64,000 nt of DNA, taken from NCBI GenBank assembly GCA_963732765.1, contig CAVTAS010000008.1, positions 806,001 through 870,000 of the forward strand, read 5' to 3'. The DNA is from JANYHF01 sp963732765. GTDB taxonomy: Bacteria > Pseudomonadota > Alphaproteobacteria > Rhizobiales > Hyphomicrobiaceae. Below, piece after piece: positions 8,299-16,622 of the stretch; position 1 is the stretch's first letter; every line of letters begins with the position of its first letter. Made by a program: the position numbers and the translations under genes. Below the pieces are notes generated by a model, which saw nothing but the letters and a program-made list of their open reading frames with translations, did not search any database and was not told where the DNA came from.

Positions 8299-9738
8299 TT
8301 ACCCAATCACCTTCAGGCCGCCCATGTAGGGCTGCAGCACGTCCGGAACCGCGACGGTGCCATCCGCCTGCTGATAGTTCTCCAGCACCGCGACCAGCGT
8401 GCGTCCGACGGCGAGGCCCGAGCCGTTCAGGGTATGCACGAAGCGGGTTTCTTTCGCTGCCTTGGCCTTGAAGCGTGCGCCCATGCGGCGGGCCTGGAAG
8501 TCGCCGCAGACCGAGCAGGACGAGATCTCGCGATACGTGTTCTGGCCGGGCAGCCAAACCTCGATGTCGTAGGTCTTCTGGCTGCCAAAGCCCATGTCGC
8601 CGGTGCACAGCAGCATGGTGCGGTAGGCCAGGCCCAGGCGCTTCAGGACTTCCTCCGCGCACGCCGTCATGCGCTCGTGCTCTGCTTGGCTTTGCTCGGG
8701 CGTGGTGATGGAGACCAGTTCCACTTTGCTGAACTGGTGCATGCGGATCATGCCGCGCGTGTCGCGCCCGGCCGCCCCAGCCTCGGAGCGGAAGCACGGC
8801 GTCCAGGCGGTGAAGCGGAGGGGGAGTTCCTCCTCGTCGAGGATTCTTTCACGCACATAGTTGGTGAGCGGGACTTCGGCGGTGGGGACGAGATAAAATC
8901 GTTCCTCGGTATTCTCAAAGTCCCATCCGTCTTCATCAAAATTGTCCATCAGGGCCTTAGCGAGCCCTTCCTTTGACCAGCCTTCCGGCAGGCCACCTGT
9001 CCGTATCGAAATGGTCTCTGCAATCTTTTGCGTCAGACTGTTTGCGTTATCCTGAACCGGCTTAAACGCCTTAAAGAGATCGTTTTCAAACTTCGGCAGC
9101 TGCCCCGTCCCATACATCGCCTCGTCCCGCACCATCAGCGGCGGCACGAACTCCGTATACCCAAATTCCGTCGTATGCAGATCGAGCATGAAATTGCCGA
9201 GCGCTCGATCGAGCCGCGCCAACTGGCCTTTCAGGAACACGAAGCGCGCGCCCGACACTTTGCCGGCGGTCTCGAAGTCCATCAGCTTTAGGGCTTCGCC
9301 GATTTCGAAATGCTGCTTGGGTTTGTTGGTGTGGGTGAGCTTGGGCGGCGTGCCGACTTTGCGCACCTCCTTGTTGCCGTGCTCGTCCTTGCCGTCGGGA
9401 ACGTCTGGCAACGGAATATTCGGGACGACTTCCAGGATCTTCTGGATTTTCGCGTCGACCTCGCGCTCCTGCTCCTCGCCCGCCGCGATGGTGTCCTTGA
9501 TCGCGGCCACCTCGGCCATCAGCTTGTCCGCTGTGGCGTTGTCCTTGGCTGCCTTGGCCTTGCCGATGTCCTTGGACGCAGCGTTGCGGCGGCTCTGGGC
9601 CTCTTGCAGCCCGGTGACAATGGCGCGGCGCTCTTCGTCGAGTTTCAGTAGCTCGGGCGACAATGGCGCGAGGCCGCGGCGCGCAAGGCCCGCATCGAAG
9701 GCGGCGGGGTTGTCGCGAATCCATTTGATGTCGTGCAT
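8299..9738 (-). CDS. serS: Seryl-tRNA synthetase with extra internal segment
   Basis: 479 residues from ATG 9738 (MHDIKWIRDNP, the normal SerS beginning). It charges tRNA-Ser with serine. The N-terminal helical arm (about 28-105) and the class II motifs are present: motif 2 FRSEAGAAGRDTRG, motif 3 region REISSCSVCGDFQARRM...ETRFVHTLNGSGLAVGR. Between NDLFKAF and FYLVPTAEVPLTN, where other bacterial SerS have fewer than ten residues, there are about 55 extra residues (about 225-280, bases 8899-9066). This makes the protein longer than the usual ~425-430. The insertion contains WSKEGLAKALMDNFDEDGWDF and appears less G+C-rich than its flanks. The rest looks fully functional. Confidence 0.95.
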   Translation of the reverse strand: MHDIKWIRDNPAAFDAGLARRGLAPLSPELLKLDEERRAIVTGLQEAQSRRNAASKDIGKAKAAKDNATADKLMAEVAAIKDTIAAGEEQEREVDAKIQKILEVVPNIPLPDVPDGKDEHGNKEVRKVGTPPKLTHTNKPKQHFEIGEALKLMDFETAGKVSGARFVFLKGQLARLDRALGNFMLDLHTTEFGYTEFVPPLMVRDEAMYGTGQLPKFENDLFKAFKPVQDNANSLTQKIAETISIRTGGLPEGWSKEGLAKALMDNFDEDGWDFENTEERFYLVPTAEVPLTNYVRERILDEEELPLRFTAWTPCFRSEAGAAGRDTRGMIRMHQFSKVELVSITTPEQSQAEHERMTACAEEVLKRLGLAYRTMLLCTGDMGFGSQKTYDIEVWLPGQNTYREISSCSVCGDFQARRMGARFKAKAAKETRFVHTLNGSGLAVGRTLVAVLENYQQADGTVAVPDVLQPYMGGLKVIG

Positions 9739-9861
9739 GGGAGATCTCCGCCTCGCCCGCTGGGGGAGGGTCATGTGAACGAAATTTCGCTGAGTTCTAA
9801 CGAAAAGAGGTGTGCCCCGCCACCCTCTTTGGCCACGAACCCGAGCGCATCGGCTCTATCG

Positions 9862-9998
9862 CCTTCTCCCGTCGGGAGAAGGTGCCCGAGGGGCGGATGA
9901 GGGGATTGCGGCCAGTGTAAGTGTCGCAGCCGTGCCACATCCGCACTGCCAATCCCCTCATCCGGCGCAGTGCGCCACCTTCTCCCATTGGGAGAAGG
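9862..9998. repeat. Composite palindromic repeat, family B, copy 1
   Basis: Two terminal hairpins CCTTCTCCC...GGGAGAAGG (9862-9882 and 9978-9998) flank a long stem made of GCGGATGAGGGGATTG and CAATCCCCTCATCCG. Same design as 47678-47842. Located between serS and tatC on the same strand, so inside the likely tat-serS transcription unit. Confidence 0.85.
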
Positions 9999-10016
9999 AA
10001 GATTGCGGCGGGTGAC

Positions 10017-10919
10017 TCAGGCCGCATCCCGCTTAGCCTGGGCGATGGCGTTCTGCTGCTCGACCCATTTCACGGCCTGGATCGAGCCCTCGTAGAGCAG
10101 GATGGTGGGCAGCGCCATGGCGATCATGCTGAGCGGATCGGGCGGGGCCAGGATGGCTGCGACGCCCGTGATGGCGACATAGGCATAGCGCCATTGCCGG
10201 CGCAGCAAATTGGCCGTTACCACGCCGGCGCGGGCCAGCAGCGTCAGGATCACCGGCAGCTGGAACATGATGCCGAAACCAATGATCAGCGTCATGATCA
10301 GGCCGAGGTATTCGCTGACCTTGGCGGTCAGCTTGATCGCCACCTGGCCGTCGCCGCCGATCTGCTGCATGGACAGGAAGAACTTCATGGCCATCGGCAT
10401 GGCGAGGAAATAGACAAGGCCCGCCCCGATCAGGAACAGGATGGGCGTAGCGATCAGATAGGGCAGGAAGCCGGCGCGCTCGTTGCGATAGAGGCCGGGC
10501 GCCACGAACGCATAGATCTGCGAGGCGATGATCGGGAAAGCGAGGAAAATCGCCCCGAACAGCGCCAATTTCATCTTTGTGAAGAAGAATTCCTGCGGCG
10601 CGGTGTAGATCAGCTCGATCGCGGTATCGGGCGCGGCGAGGGCAGCGTGGGTCGGATCGACCAGGCGATAGAGGGTATCGAACAGCGTCGTGTTGGTGGC
10701 GGCCTGCTGATAGGGGTGCAGCAGCACGTTGTAGATCGGCTGGGCGAAGTAGAAGCAGATCACGAAGCCGACCAGGATCGCTGCGCAGGCCGTGAGCGTG
10801 CGCTTGCGCAGCTCGGACAGGTGATCGAGCAGCGGCGCGCGCGAGGCTTCGACCTCGTCCGCGCCCTCGGGGCGTGACGGATCGGACTTTGCCGGCAAAT
10901 TGGTTGCGTCTTGAGCCAC
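10017..10919 (-). CDS. tatC: Sec-independent protein translocase TatC
   Basis: 300 residues with six predicted membrane helices. The conserved cytoplasmic N-terminal LLDHLSELRKR and the first periplasmic loop are the twin-arginine signal-peptide recognition surface of TatC. TatC with TatB forms the receptor for folded proteins bearing RR signal peptides. The N-terminal ~25 residues are a polar extension. It follows tatB with a 6-base gap, so the three tat genes are co-transcribed (tatA-tatB-tatC on the minus strand). Confidence 0.96.
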   Translation of the reverse strand: MAQDATNLPAKSDPSRPEGADEVEASRAPLLDHLSELRKRTLTACAAILVGFVICFYFAQPIYNVLLHPYQQAATNTTLFDTLYRLVDPTHAALAAPDTAIELIYTAPQEFFFTKMKLALFGAIFLAFPIIASQIYAFVAPGLYRNERAGFLPYLIATPILFLIGAGLVYFLAMPMAMKFFLSMQQIGGDGQVAIKLTAKVSEYLGLIMTLIIGFGIMFQLPVILTLLARAGVVTANLLRRQWRYAYVAITGVAAILAPPDPLSMIAMALPTILLYEGSIQAVKWVEQQNAIAQAKRDAA

Positions 10920-10925
10920 GCTTGA

Positions 10926-11552
10926 TCAGCCTTCCGAACCGGCTTGCGAGCTGGCGGTCTTCTTCCAGGCGGCAGCCGCGCGCTGAGCCACCGATCCGCG
11001 GCCCGCACGCACCACTTCGATGCCGTCCGAGCGCGGTCGGGCGCCGTTGAGGACGGGAGCGGCGGCCGTTGTGTCGCCCGCATCGGGCATCGCTGTGATC
11101 CTGGCAGGCTCGGAAGGCCGCGCGGGCGCTGCTGAGGTGTCGCGCACTGCGGCGGTCGTCGCCTCCTCGACCGGCAGCGATGTCGCCACCGAGGGGATGA
11201 TCGAGCCGTTCGCACCGCTTGGGAACGTTGGCGACTTCGCCATGGCGGCGGACTCGGACGGCGTCTGAATGGTCCCCGAGCGCACCGCGTCCTGCAGTTT
11301 CCGCTCGGTCTCGGCCATCGATGCGGACTCCTCGATGCTCTTCATGTCCGCTTTGACGCTCTTCTGGATCTCGGCCAGCTCGCTCTCGCGCAGTGCCTCG
11401 TCAACCTGACCACGGAACTCCGTCGCCATCTTGCGGGCCTGGCCGACATACTTGCCGATGTTGCGCAGCAGCGCCGGCAGATCCTTGGACGGCACCAGGA
11501 TGATCGCAACCAGGGCGAAAATCAGGAGGTGGCTCCAGCTGAAATCAAGCAT
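10926..11552 (-). CDS. tatB: Sec-independent translocase subunit TatB
   Basis: 208 residues. An N-terminal membrane helix (MLDFSWSHLLIFALVAIILV) with the hinge PSKDLP is followed by an amphipathic helix (ALLRNIGKYVGQARKMATEFRGQ) and a long Ala/Pro/Thr-rich tail. This is the TatB layout; together with TatC it makes the Tat receptor complex. The tail, about 110 residues, is low in conservation, as usual in rhizobial TatB. A 127-base gap with an imperfect palindrome (GTATAGGCATACCTATAC, near 11617-11634) separates it from tatA. Confidence 0.93.
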   Translation of the reverse strand: MLDFSWSHLLIFALVAIILVPSKDLPALLRNIGKYVGQARKMATEFRGQVDEALRESELAEIQKSVKADMKSIEESASMAETERKLQDAVRSGTIQTPSESAAMAKSPTFPSGANGSIIPSVATSLPVEEATTAAVRDTSAAPARPSEPARITAMPDAGDTTAAAPVLNGARPRSDGIEVVRAGRGSVAQRAAAAWKKTASSQAGSEG

Positions 11553-11679
11553 CGAACGTCCTGTTGGAACAGTCGGGGTGAAGTCGGGGATAGGTCATCG
11601 CGGTCATGGCACTGGGGTATAGGCATACCTATACTGTCCCGATGCCACAGCCGGTTGCGATCGCTGGCCCCGATCAGGA

Positions 11680-11880
11680 CTATACTTTTTCGCTTCGATC
11701 CAGCGACTTGGGCGTTTCTGCCGTCTGCTTGGCGTCGTCCTCGTCGGACATGCCCTTTTTGAAGCTCTTGATGCCCTTGGCCACGTCTCCCATGATCGAG
11801 GAGATCTTGCCGCCGCCGCCAAACAACAGCACGGCGACCACCGCGAGCATGATCAAGTGCCACATGCTGAACGCGCCCAT
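11680..11880 (-). CDS. tatA: Sec-independent translocase subunit TatA
   Basis: 66 residues from ATG 11880 (MGAFSMWHLIMLAVVAVLLFG). One membrane helix, a glycine hinge (GGGG) and the amphipathic helix KISSIMGDVAKGIKSFKKGM are diagnostic. TatA polymerises to form the protein-conducting element of the Tat pathway. An upstream in-frame ATG at 11919 is rejected because it would add a polar leader before the membrane helix. First gene of the tatABC unit. The next 254 bases (11881-12134) hold no recognisable gene. Confidence 0.95.
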   Translation of the reverse strand: MGAFSMWHLIMLAVVAVLLFGGGGKISSIMGDVAKGIKSFKKGMSDEDDAKQTAETPKSLDRSEKV

Positions 11881-12134
11881 AGTCTCAACTCCTGGTTGGG
11901 GTAGCGCCTCTGGGGCCACACGCCCGCATTGAATGCGCTACCGTCATAACACCCTGCTCGAAGCGATATTGTGGCGCAGCTGTTCACTTACCACCGTCGT
12001 CTGCCCGGGCCGGGACCGATTGCGACTAGCTATCGCAGAAACGCCGGTAAGCCGCAAGCCAAGGGGTGAGGCACGGTTGAGGGAAAAGCGGGAGGTTCTG
12101 CCCGATCGGGCCAACTGGCGGGATTCGAGCGCGC

Positions 12135-13126
12135 TCACATCCCCCAGCGCAAGGCTGGCGTCCGCACCGGGGCGTCCCACAGGTGCATGAGGCTGTCGTC
12201 GAGGCGCGTCAGCGTGATCGAGCAGCCGGCCATGTCGAGGGACGTGACATAGCTGCCGACCAGCGAGCGGGCGATGACGACGCCATGCTGCTCGGCGACG
12301 CGGCGGGCGTTGTCGTACATGAGATACAATTCCATCGCCGGCGTGCCGCCAAAGCCGTTGATCAGCATCAGGCACGGGCCCCGCGCCGCCGCGCCAAGGT
12401 CGGCAACGATGGCGCTCGACCATTTCCTCAGCGATGGCCTTGGCAGGCATGAGCGGGACACGGCGCCGGCCGGGCTCGCCGTGAATGCCGACGCCCATCT
12501 CCATCTCGTCGGCGCTGAGTTGCGAAGGTTGAGCGGCCAGCGGCGGGCACCGTGCAGCTGCTCAGGGCAACGCCCATCGAGCGGGTGGCCTGGTTGACAC
12601 GGGCGCCGATTGCCTGGCAGCCGGCGAGTGTGTCACCGCGCTCAGCCGCCGCGCCGACCATCTTCTCCACGATCAGCGTGCCTGCGACGCCGCGCCGGCC
12701 GGTTGTGAACAGAGAGTTCTGTACTGCGACGTCGTCATCGATCAGGACGCGCTCGATTGCGCCCCCGATCAGCTCCGACGCCATCTCGAAGTTCATCACG
12801 TCGCCTTCGTAGTTCTTCACGATCAGCAGCACGCCGGCCCCGCCGTCGACAGCGGCGGCGGCCGCCAGCATCTGATCGGGCGTGGGCGAAGTAAAAACCT
12901 GGCCTGGGCAGGCGGCATCCAGCATGCCGTGCCCGACAAAACCGGAGTGCAGCGGCTCGTGGCCGGCGCCGCCGCCCGAGATCAGCGCGACTTTGCCCGG
13001 CGTAACGATCTTGCGGCGGACGAATTTGCTATCAGCGCCCAGACTCACCGTGTCGGCATGGGCCGCGACAAAGCCGGCGAGACTTTCGGCCAGTGCGGTG
13101 GCCGGCGCATTGATCAGCTTCTTCAC
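12135..13126 (-). pseudogene. dhaK: Dihydroxyacetone kinase subunit DhaK (PTS type), frameshifted
   Basis: The DhaK sequence is readable in three pieces: KKLINAPATALAESLAGF...ALSSCTVPAAG, then DEMEMGVGIHGEPGRRRVPL, then AIVADLGAAARGPCLMLINGFGG...WDAPVRTPALRWGM. The two breaks, near 12520 and 12417, are each repaired by deleting one base, giving 329 residues. The start is a GTG at 13126. DhaK binds dihydroxyacetone covalently through the His of GIHGEP; both that His and GGGAGHEP are present. It would work with dhaL, dhaM, HPr and enzyme I upstream. Last gene of the operon. Whether it is dead or mis-sequenced cannot be decided here. Confidence 0.85.
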
Positions 13127-13184
13127 GAACTCTTCCTCGTGTGTCCCGGCTCTCGTGTCCCAGTTCTTGTGTTGCGGGCCGCGC

Positions 13185-13610
13185 CTACGATCCTGACAAT
13201 AGATCGGCCAGCTTGCGCATGAAATCATTGACTAACGCATGCAGTTTTTCATTGCGCTCGTCGTCGCCGAGATCGGGCAGCTGAAAAGTATGCGATTTGA
13301 GCCGCTGCGCCTCGGCAAGCAGTACCGGACGGCGCGGATGAGCGCGCGCATAGGCCGCCAGGAAGCGCTGCCGCTCCTCGGCGGAGAAATGGCAGACTTC
13401 GAAGATCAGCTCGATATGGCCGGCAGGGATCGGTGTGGCATAGGCCTGGCTCGCGATATGGCTGACAAAACTGCGGTTCTTGCCGAGTGCCGTCGCCAAC
13501 CGGCCGCGCGTGCCAGAGGGGCGGCGCTCCAGGACCTGCGCCAGAATGAGCTTGTATTCCGCAACCGGAGTGTCCAAAGGCTCGGCCACCGCGGCATCAG
13601 GTTTGGCCAT
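13185..13610 (-). CDS. Small helix-turn-helix-like protein of the dha operon
   Basis: 141 residues from ATG 13610 (an ATG at 13622 adds four residues). The central part, RGRLATALGKNRSFVSHIAS, looks like a helix-turn-helix with a following segment rich in Phe and His (IELIFEVCHFSAEERQRFLAAYARAHPRR). Unlike its neighbours it is a single uninterrupted frame. It overlaps the end of the enzyme I gene by about 14 bases and precedes dhaK by 58 bases, so it belongs to the operon. It may be a local regulator; I know it only as a conserved hypothetical companion of such operons, and no target is evident. Confidence 0.65.
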   Translation of the reverse strand: MAKPDAAVAEPLDTPVAEYKLILAQVLERRPSGTRGRLATALGKNRSFVSHIASQAYATPIPAGHIELIFEVCHFSAEERQRFLAAYARAHPRRPVLLAEAQRLKSHTFQLPDLGDDERNEKLHALVNDFMRKLADLLSGS

Positions 13611-15214
13611 CGGGGCCTCCAATATCGATTCCGGCTAGCGCGGTCTTGACGCGGCCAAGGGCGGCTGGGGCCACAGAGAAGGACCGCAGGCCGATGGCCA
13701 GCAGCGGTTTCAGCAGATTGACGTCGCTGGCTATGTCGCCGCACAGCGAGATGTCGAGGCCAAGCTGGCGTGCACTTGCGACGGCGCCGGCCATGAGTTG
13801 CAGCACAGCTTCGGGAGCGCCTTCGTTGAAACCGGCAACAGCTGGCGTATCGCGGCTTGCCGCCATGACGTACTGTGTCAGATCGTTTGAACCGATGGAG
13901 AAGAACGCCGCGTCCTTGAATTGCGCGGCCAAGATGGCGGCAGCGGGTACTTCGATCATGATCCCAAGTGGCGGGCGGCGGTGCGGTGTCGCCTTCGCGC
14001 GCAAGCTCTGCACACACATCGCCTTCCAGCTGCCGCGCGGCGGCCAGCTCCGATGGCAGCGTCACCATCGGTAACATCACCTTGAGGTCGCCATGCAGCG
14101 CGGCGCGGGCGAGCGCGCGCAACTGCACGCGGAAGACATCGGGCCGGGCCAGCATCAGGCGGACGCCGCGTGAGCCGAGGAACGGATTGCTCTGGCCCAA
14201 TGGCGTCAGCCCACGGATCGGTTTGTCACCGCCGGCATCGAGCGTGCGGATGGTCACCGGTTTGCCGTCCGCCCACTCCAGGCAGCGGCGATAGGCAAGG
14301 TACTGCGCATCTTCGCCCGGCAAAGGTTCGCCATCCCTGAGCATCATCTCGGTGCGGAAGAGATCCGATGCCGTCGCAGGCAGTCGGGGGCGATTGCGTC
14401 AAGATCGTCCGGGCCGGAAATGTTTATCAGGACTGCTATGGCCACACCGTCCCGGGTTTTCGCCGGACGGTAGAGCGCGGCCTGCTCCATACCCTGCGAG
14501 GCGCCCGGCTTGCGCCTGCTGCGCGCGTCAGCCCGGCCACGTCCGCCGCGTTCGGGACTCAGCACAATGCGGCCGCGCGTGCCATCAACGATGGCCATGC
14601 GATGCCCATCGAGCGGCAAAGGCCCGAGGCCAACCACCATCGGAACGCCGCGGTTGCGGGCCAGCATGGCGACGTGGCTGGACGGGCTGCCGCCTGCGAG
14701 CATGATGCCGCCGCCTTGCGACCAGTCGGCTTCCAGAAACTGGCTGGGCGCCAGATCCTCGGCTGCGAGGATGGCGCCCGCGGGCAACCGCTGAGGAGCC
14801 GCGCCGCCGCGCAAGCCGCCGTAGCACGCGATCGCGCAGGTCAATCAGATCGATAGTGCGGGCACGGAAATACTCGTCGTCCGACGATTGATAGTCGGCG
14901 ATCTGATCGAGGATAGCAGCGCTCCAGGCTTTATCGGCATGGCGCCCCGGCAGCGATGGCCTCCAGCGCCGGTTTGCGCAGCACCACGTCGGCCAGCATA
15001 GCAGCCTGGAATTCGAGCATGTCGTCGACCATCGCCGCTTAAACTTGCGGCAAGCCGTTCGATCTCGGCGATCGAGGCTCGCATATCGAGGCCATCTAGC
15101 GTGCCGCGCTCCTGGGCGGGCGCTTCCTACTGCCCGCTCGCCGCAACCGGGGGCGCGATGACTGCGATGGTTCCGTGCAGCTAGCCCCGGCGACGCCGCC
15201 AGGCCGTCAAGCAA
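13597..15214 (-). pseudogene. PTS enzyme I (dedicated, dha branch), multiple frameshifts
   Basis: Enzyme I takes phosphate from phosphoenolpyruvate and passes it to HPr. Recognisable parts, in order but in different frames, are LLDGLAASPGLA (N-terminus, TTG start near 15214), LDQIADYQSSDDEYFRARTIDLIDLRDRV, the phospho-His domain GGSPSSHVAMLARNRGVPMV, TIRTLDAGGDKPIRG...GSRGVRLMLARPDVFR, and the PEP-binding end FFSIGSNDLTQYVMAASRD...SLCGDIASD with the catalytic Cys. At least four breaks are needed; net length is one base over a multiple of three. All active-site residues are present once the frames are joined (~539 residues). In E. coli this domain is fused into DhaM; here it is a separate gene. 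Confidence 0.8.
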
Positions 15215-15219
15215 GTTGC

Positions 15220-15536
15220 TCAGCGGCTACCGGCACTTGCGATTTTGTCGCGGTCTTCGTCGAAGTTGCGCTCGACGAGGGCGACCAGCGCGGCGATGGC
15301 GGGTTCGGCATCGTCACCCTCGGCCTTGATCGCGAGCGCAGTGTTGCCAGGCGTCTTCAGCGCCATCACTTTGACGATGCTCTTGGCGTCCACCCAGTCG
15401 GAGCCTGCCCGCCAGGACGAACCTGCACGCTCGCCCGGAAGGTCTTGGCGAGCTTGCTGAATTTTACCGCCGGGCGCGCGTGCAGCCCGGTGGGATTGGT
15501 CATCAGCACCGACGCCTCGGCCTTGCCCGATGTCAT
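15220..15536 (-). pseudogene. HPr-like phosphocarrier (dha branch), frameshifted
   Basis: The first half reads ASVLMTNPTGLHARPAVKFS with the phosphorylatable His of TGLHARPA; the second half, WVDAKSIVKVMALKTPGNTA...IAALVALVERNF, is in another frame, the break lying near 15415-15425. ATG 15536 is the likely start. HPr would relay phosphate from the adjacent enzyme I to DhaM. It ends 6 bases before the enzyme I start and begins about 60 bases after the dhaM stop. Confidence 0.8.
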
Positions 15537-15598
15537 GGCTGCTCCTGGTGCTGATTATGATGGCGTTTGACTGGTCATCATCTTGGCCTCGCACCGGA

Positions 15599-15989
15599 TT
15601 AGACCGGCGACAGCTCCTCTGCGGTGCGGCGCACTTCGGCCGAGCGACGCACCGCCCGACGCCTCGGTCGCCGCCATCACGGAGCCCTCGACGATCGGGG
15701 CGTTGCAGACAATGATCTTACCCTGACGGTCCGCCGGCATCATTTCCACGGCCATCTCGCTGTTGGTCTCGGCGCCGCCGAGGTCGACCAGGATAACGAC
15801 GCCTTTGTCCGACCACGCCTCGTCGATGGCGGCCATGATGGCTGCGACGCTGGTACCGAGCCCGCCTTCGGGGTTGCCGCCGCACCAGGCCAGCGGAACG
15901 TCCGCGCCCACCATCTGGCGCACCATGTCGGCTGCGCCTTCCGCCACTTTGGCCGAATGCGAGACAATGACGATGCCGACATTGCTCAT
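15599..15989 (-). pseudogene. dhaM: DhaM, EIIA-mannose-like domain, one frameshift
   Basis: MSNVGIVIVSHSAKVAEGAADM carries the phosphorylatable His of SHS, as in the EIIA-Man-type domain of DhaM. The frame is intact to EASGGASL; deleting one base near 15640 continues it as AEVRRTAEELSPV followed by TAA, giving 129 residues. DhaM accepts phosphate from HPr and rephosphorylates ADP bound in DhaL. The start overlaps the dhaL stop by 4 bases. Here DhaM is a single domain rather than the EIIA-HPr-EI fusion of E. coli; the missing domains are the next two genes. Confidence 0.83.
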
Positions 15990-16590
15990 GTCCGGCCCTC
16001 CAGCACGTCGAGGACGGCATCGACGATCAATTGACTGGAACGTGCGCCGGGGTCCATGTGGCCGATGGACCGCTCGCCCAGGAACGAGGCGCGGCCGCGG
16101 GTCGCCAGCATCGGAATGGTCGCGGTGGCGGCGTCGGCAGCGGCCTTTCGGGATGGAAGGCCTGCTTCGCGAGTGCGGCCTGAACTGGGATCAGCACATC
16201 GAGCATCGTCTTTTGTCCGGGTGCGGACTTGCCGCGTGCCTGGACGGCTGCGATGGCGGACGCGAATGCCTGGACAGCGTCCGCCTCGCGTTGCTGCGGG
16301 CGGGATCGCCTTACCAAGCGCCATGAACAAAGTGCCGAACAGCGGACCCGACGCGCCCTCCGACCTTCATCACAAGAGTGGTGCCGATCGCCTGCAATGC
16401 CTGAGGCAACGGCTGAGCTGCGATCTCGTCGATGTCGCCCCAGAACAGCTTCGAAACCGCGCTGCATGTTGAGGCCGTGATCGCCATCGCCGATCGCCTG
16501 ATCTAGCGCGGTGAGTTCACCGGCGTGCTCGATGACGCGGCCGGCGACCGCTTCAATCAGCTTACGGATGAGCGCTTCGTCGACTTGCAT
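15986..16590 (-). pseudogene. dhaL: DhaL subunit (PTS type), multiple frameshifts
   Basis: The N-terminal frame reads MQVDEALIRKLIEAVAGRV...LDQAIGDGDHGLNMQRGFEAVL; GDGDHG is the nucleotide/Mg site of DhaL. It continues in a second frame (DIDEIAAQPLPQALQAIGTTLVMKVGG), a third (ASGPLFGTLFMALGKAIPP), back to the first (READAVQAFASAIAAVQARGK...TMLDVL), and finally AAADAATATIPMLATRGRASFLGERSIGHMDPGA. Four breaks in 600 bases make it the most damaged gene of the window. DhaL carries the ADP that is phosphorylated by DhaM and transfers phosphate to dihydroxyacetone on DhaK. Starts about 33 bases after dhaKL. Confidence 0.8.
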
Positions 16591-16622
16591 TGCGGGTAGA
16601 AACTCCGTATTCGTCTCAATTC

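Noticed and set aside
11553..11679. tRNA or small RNA gene between tatB and tatA
   Set aside because: Only an imperfect palindrome (GTATAGGCATACCTATAC) is seen; no cloverleaf fits. No tRNA was found anywhere in the window.
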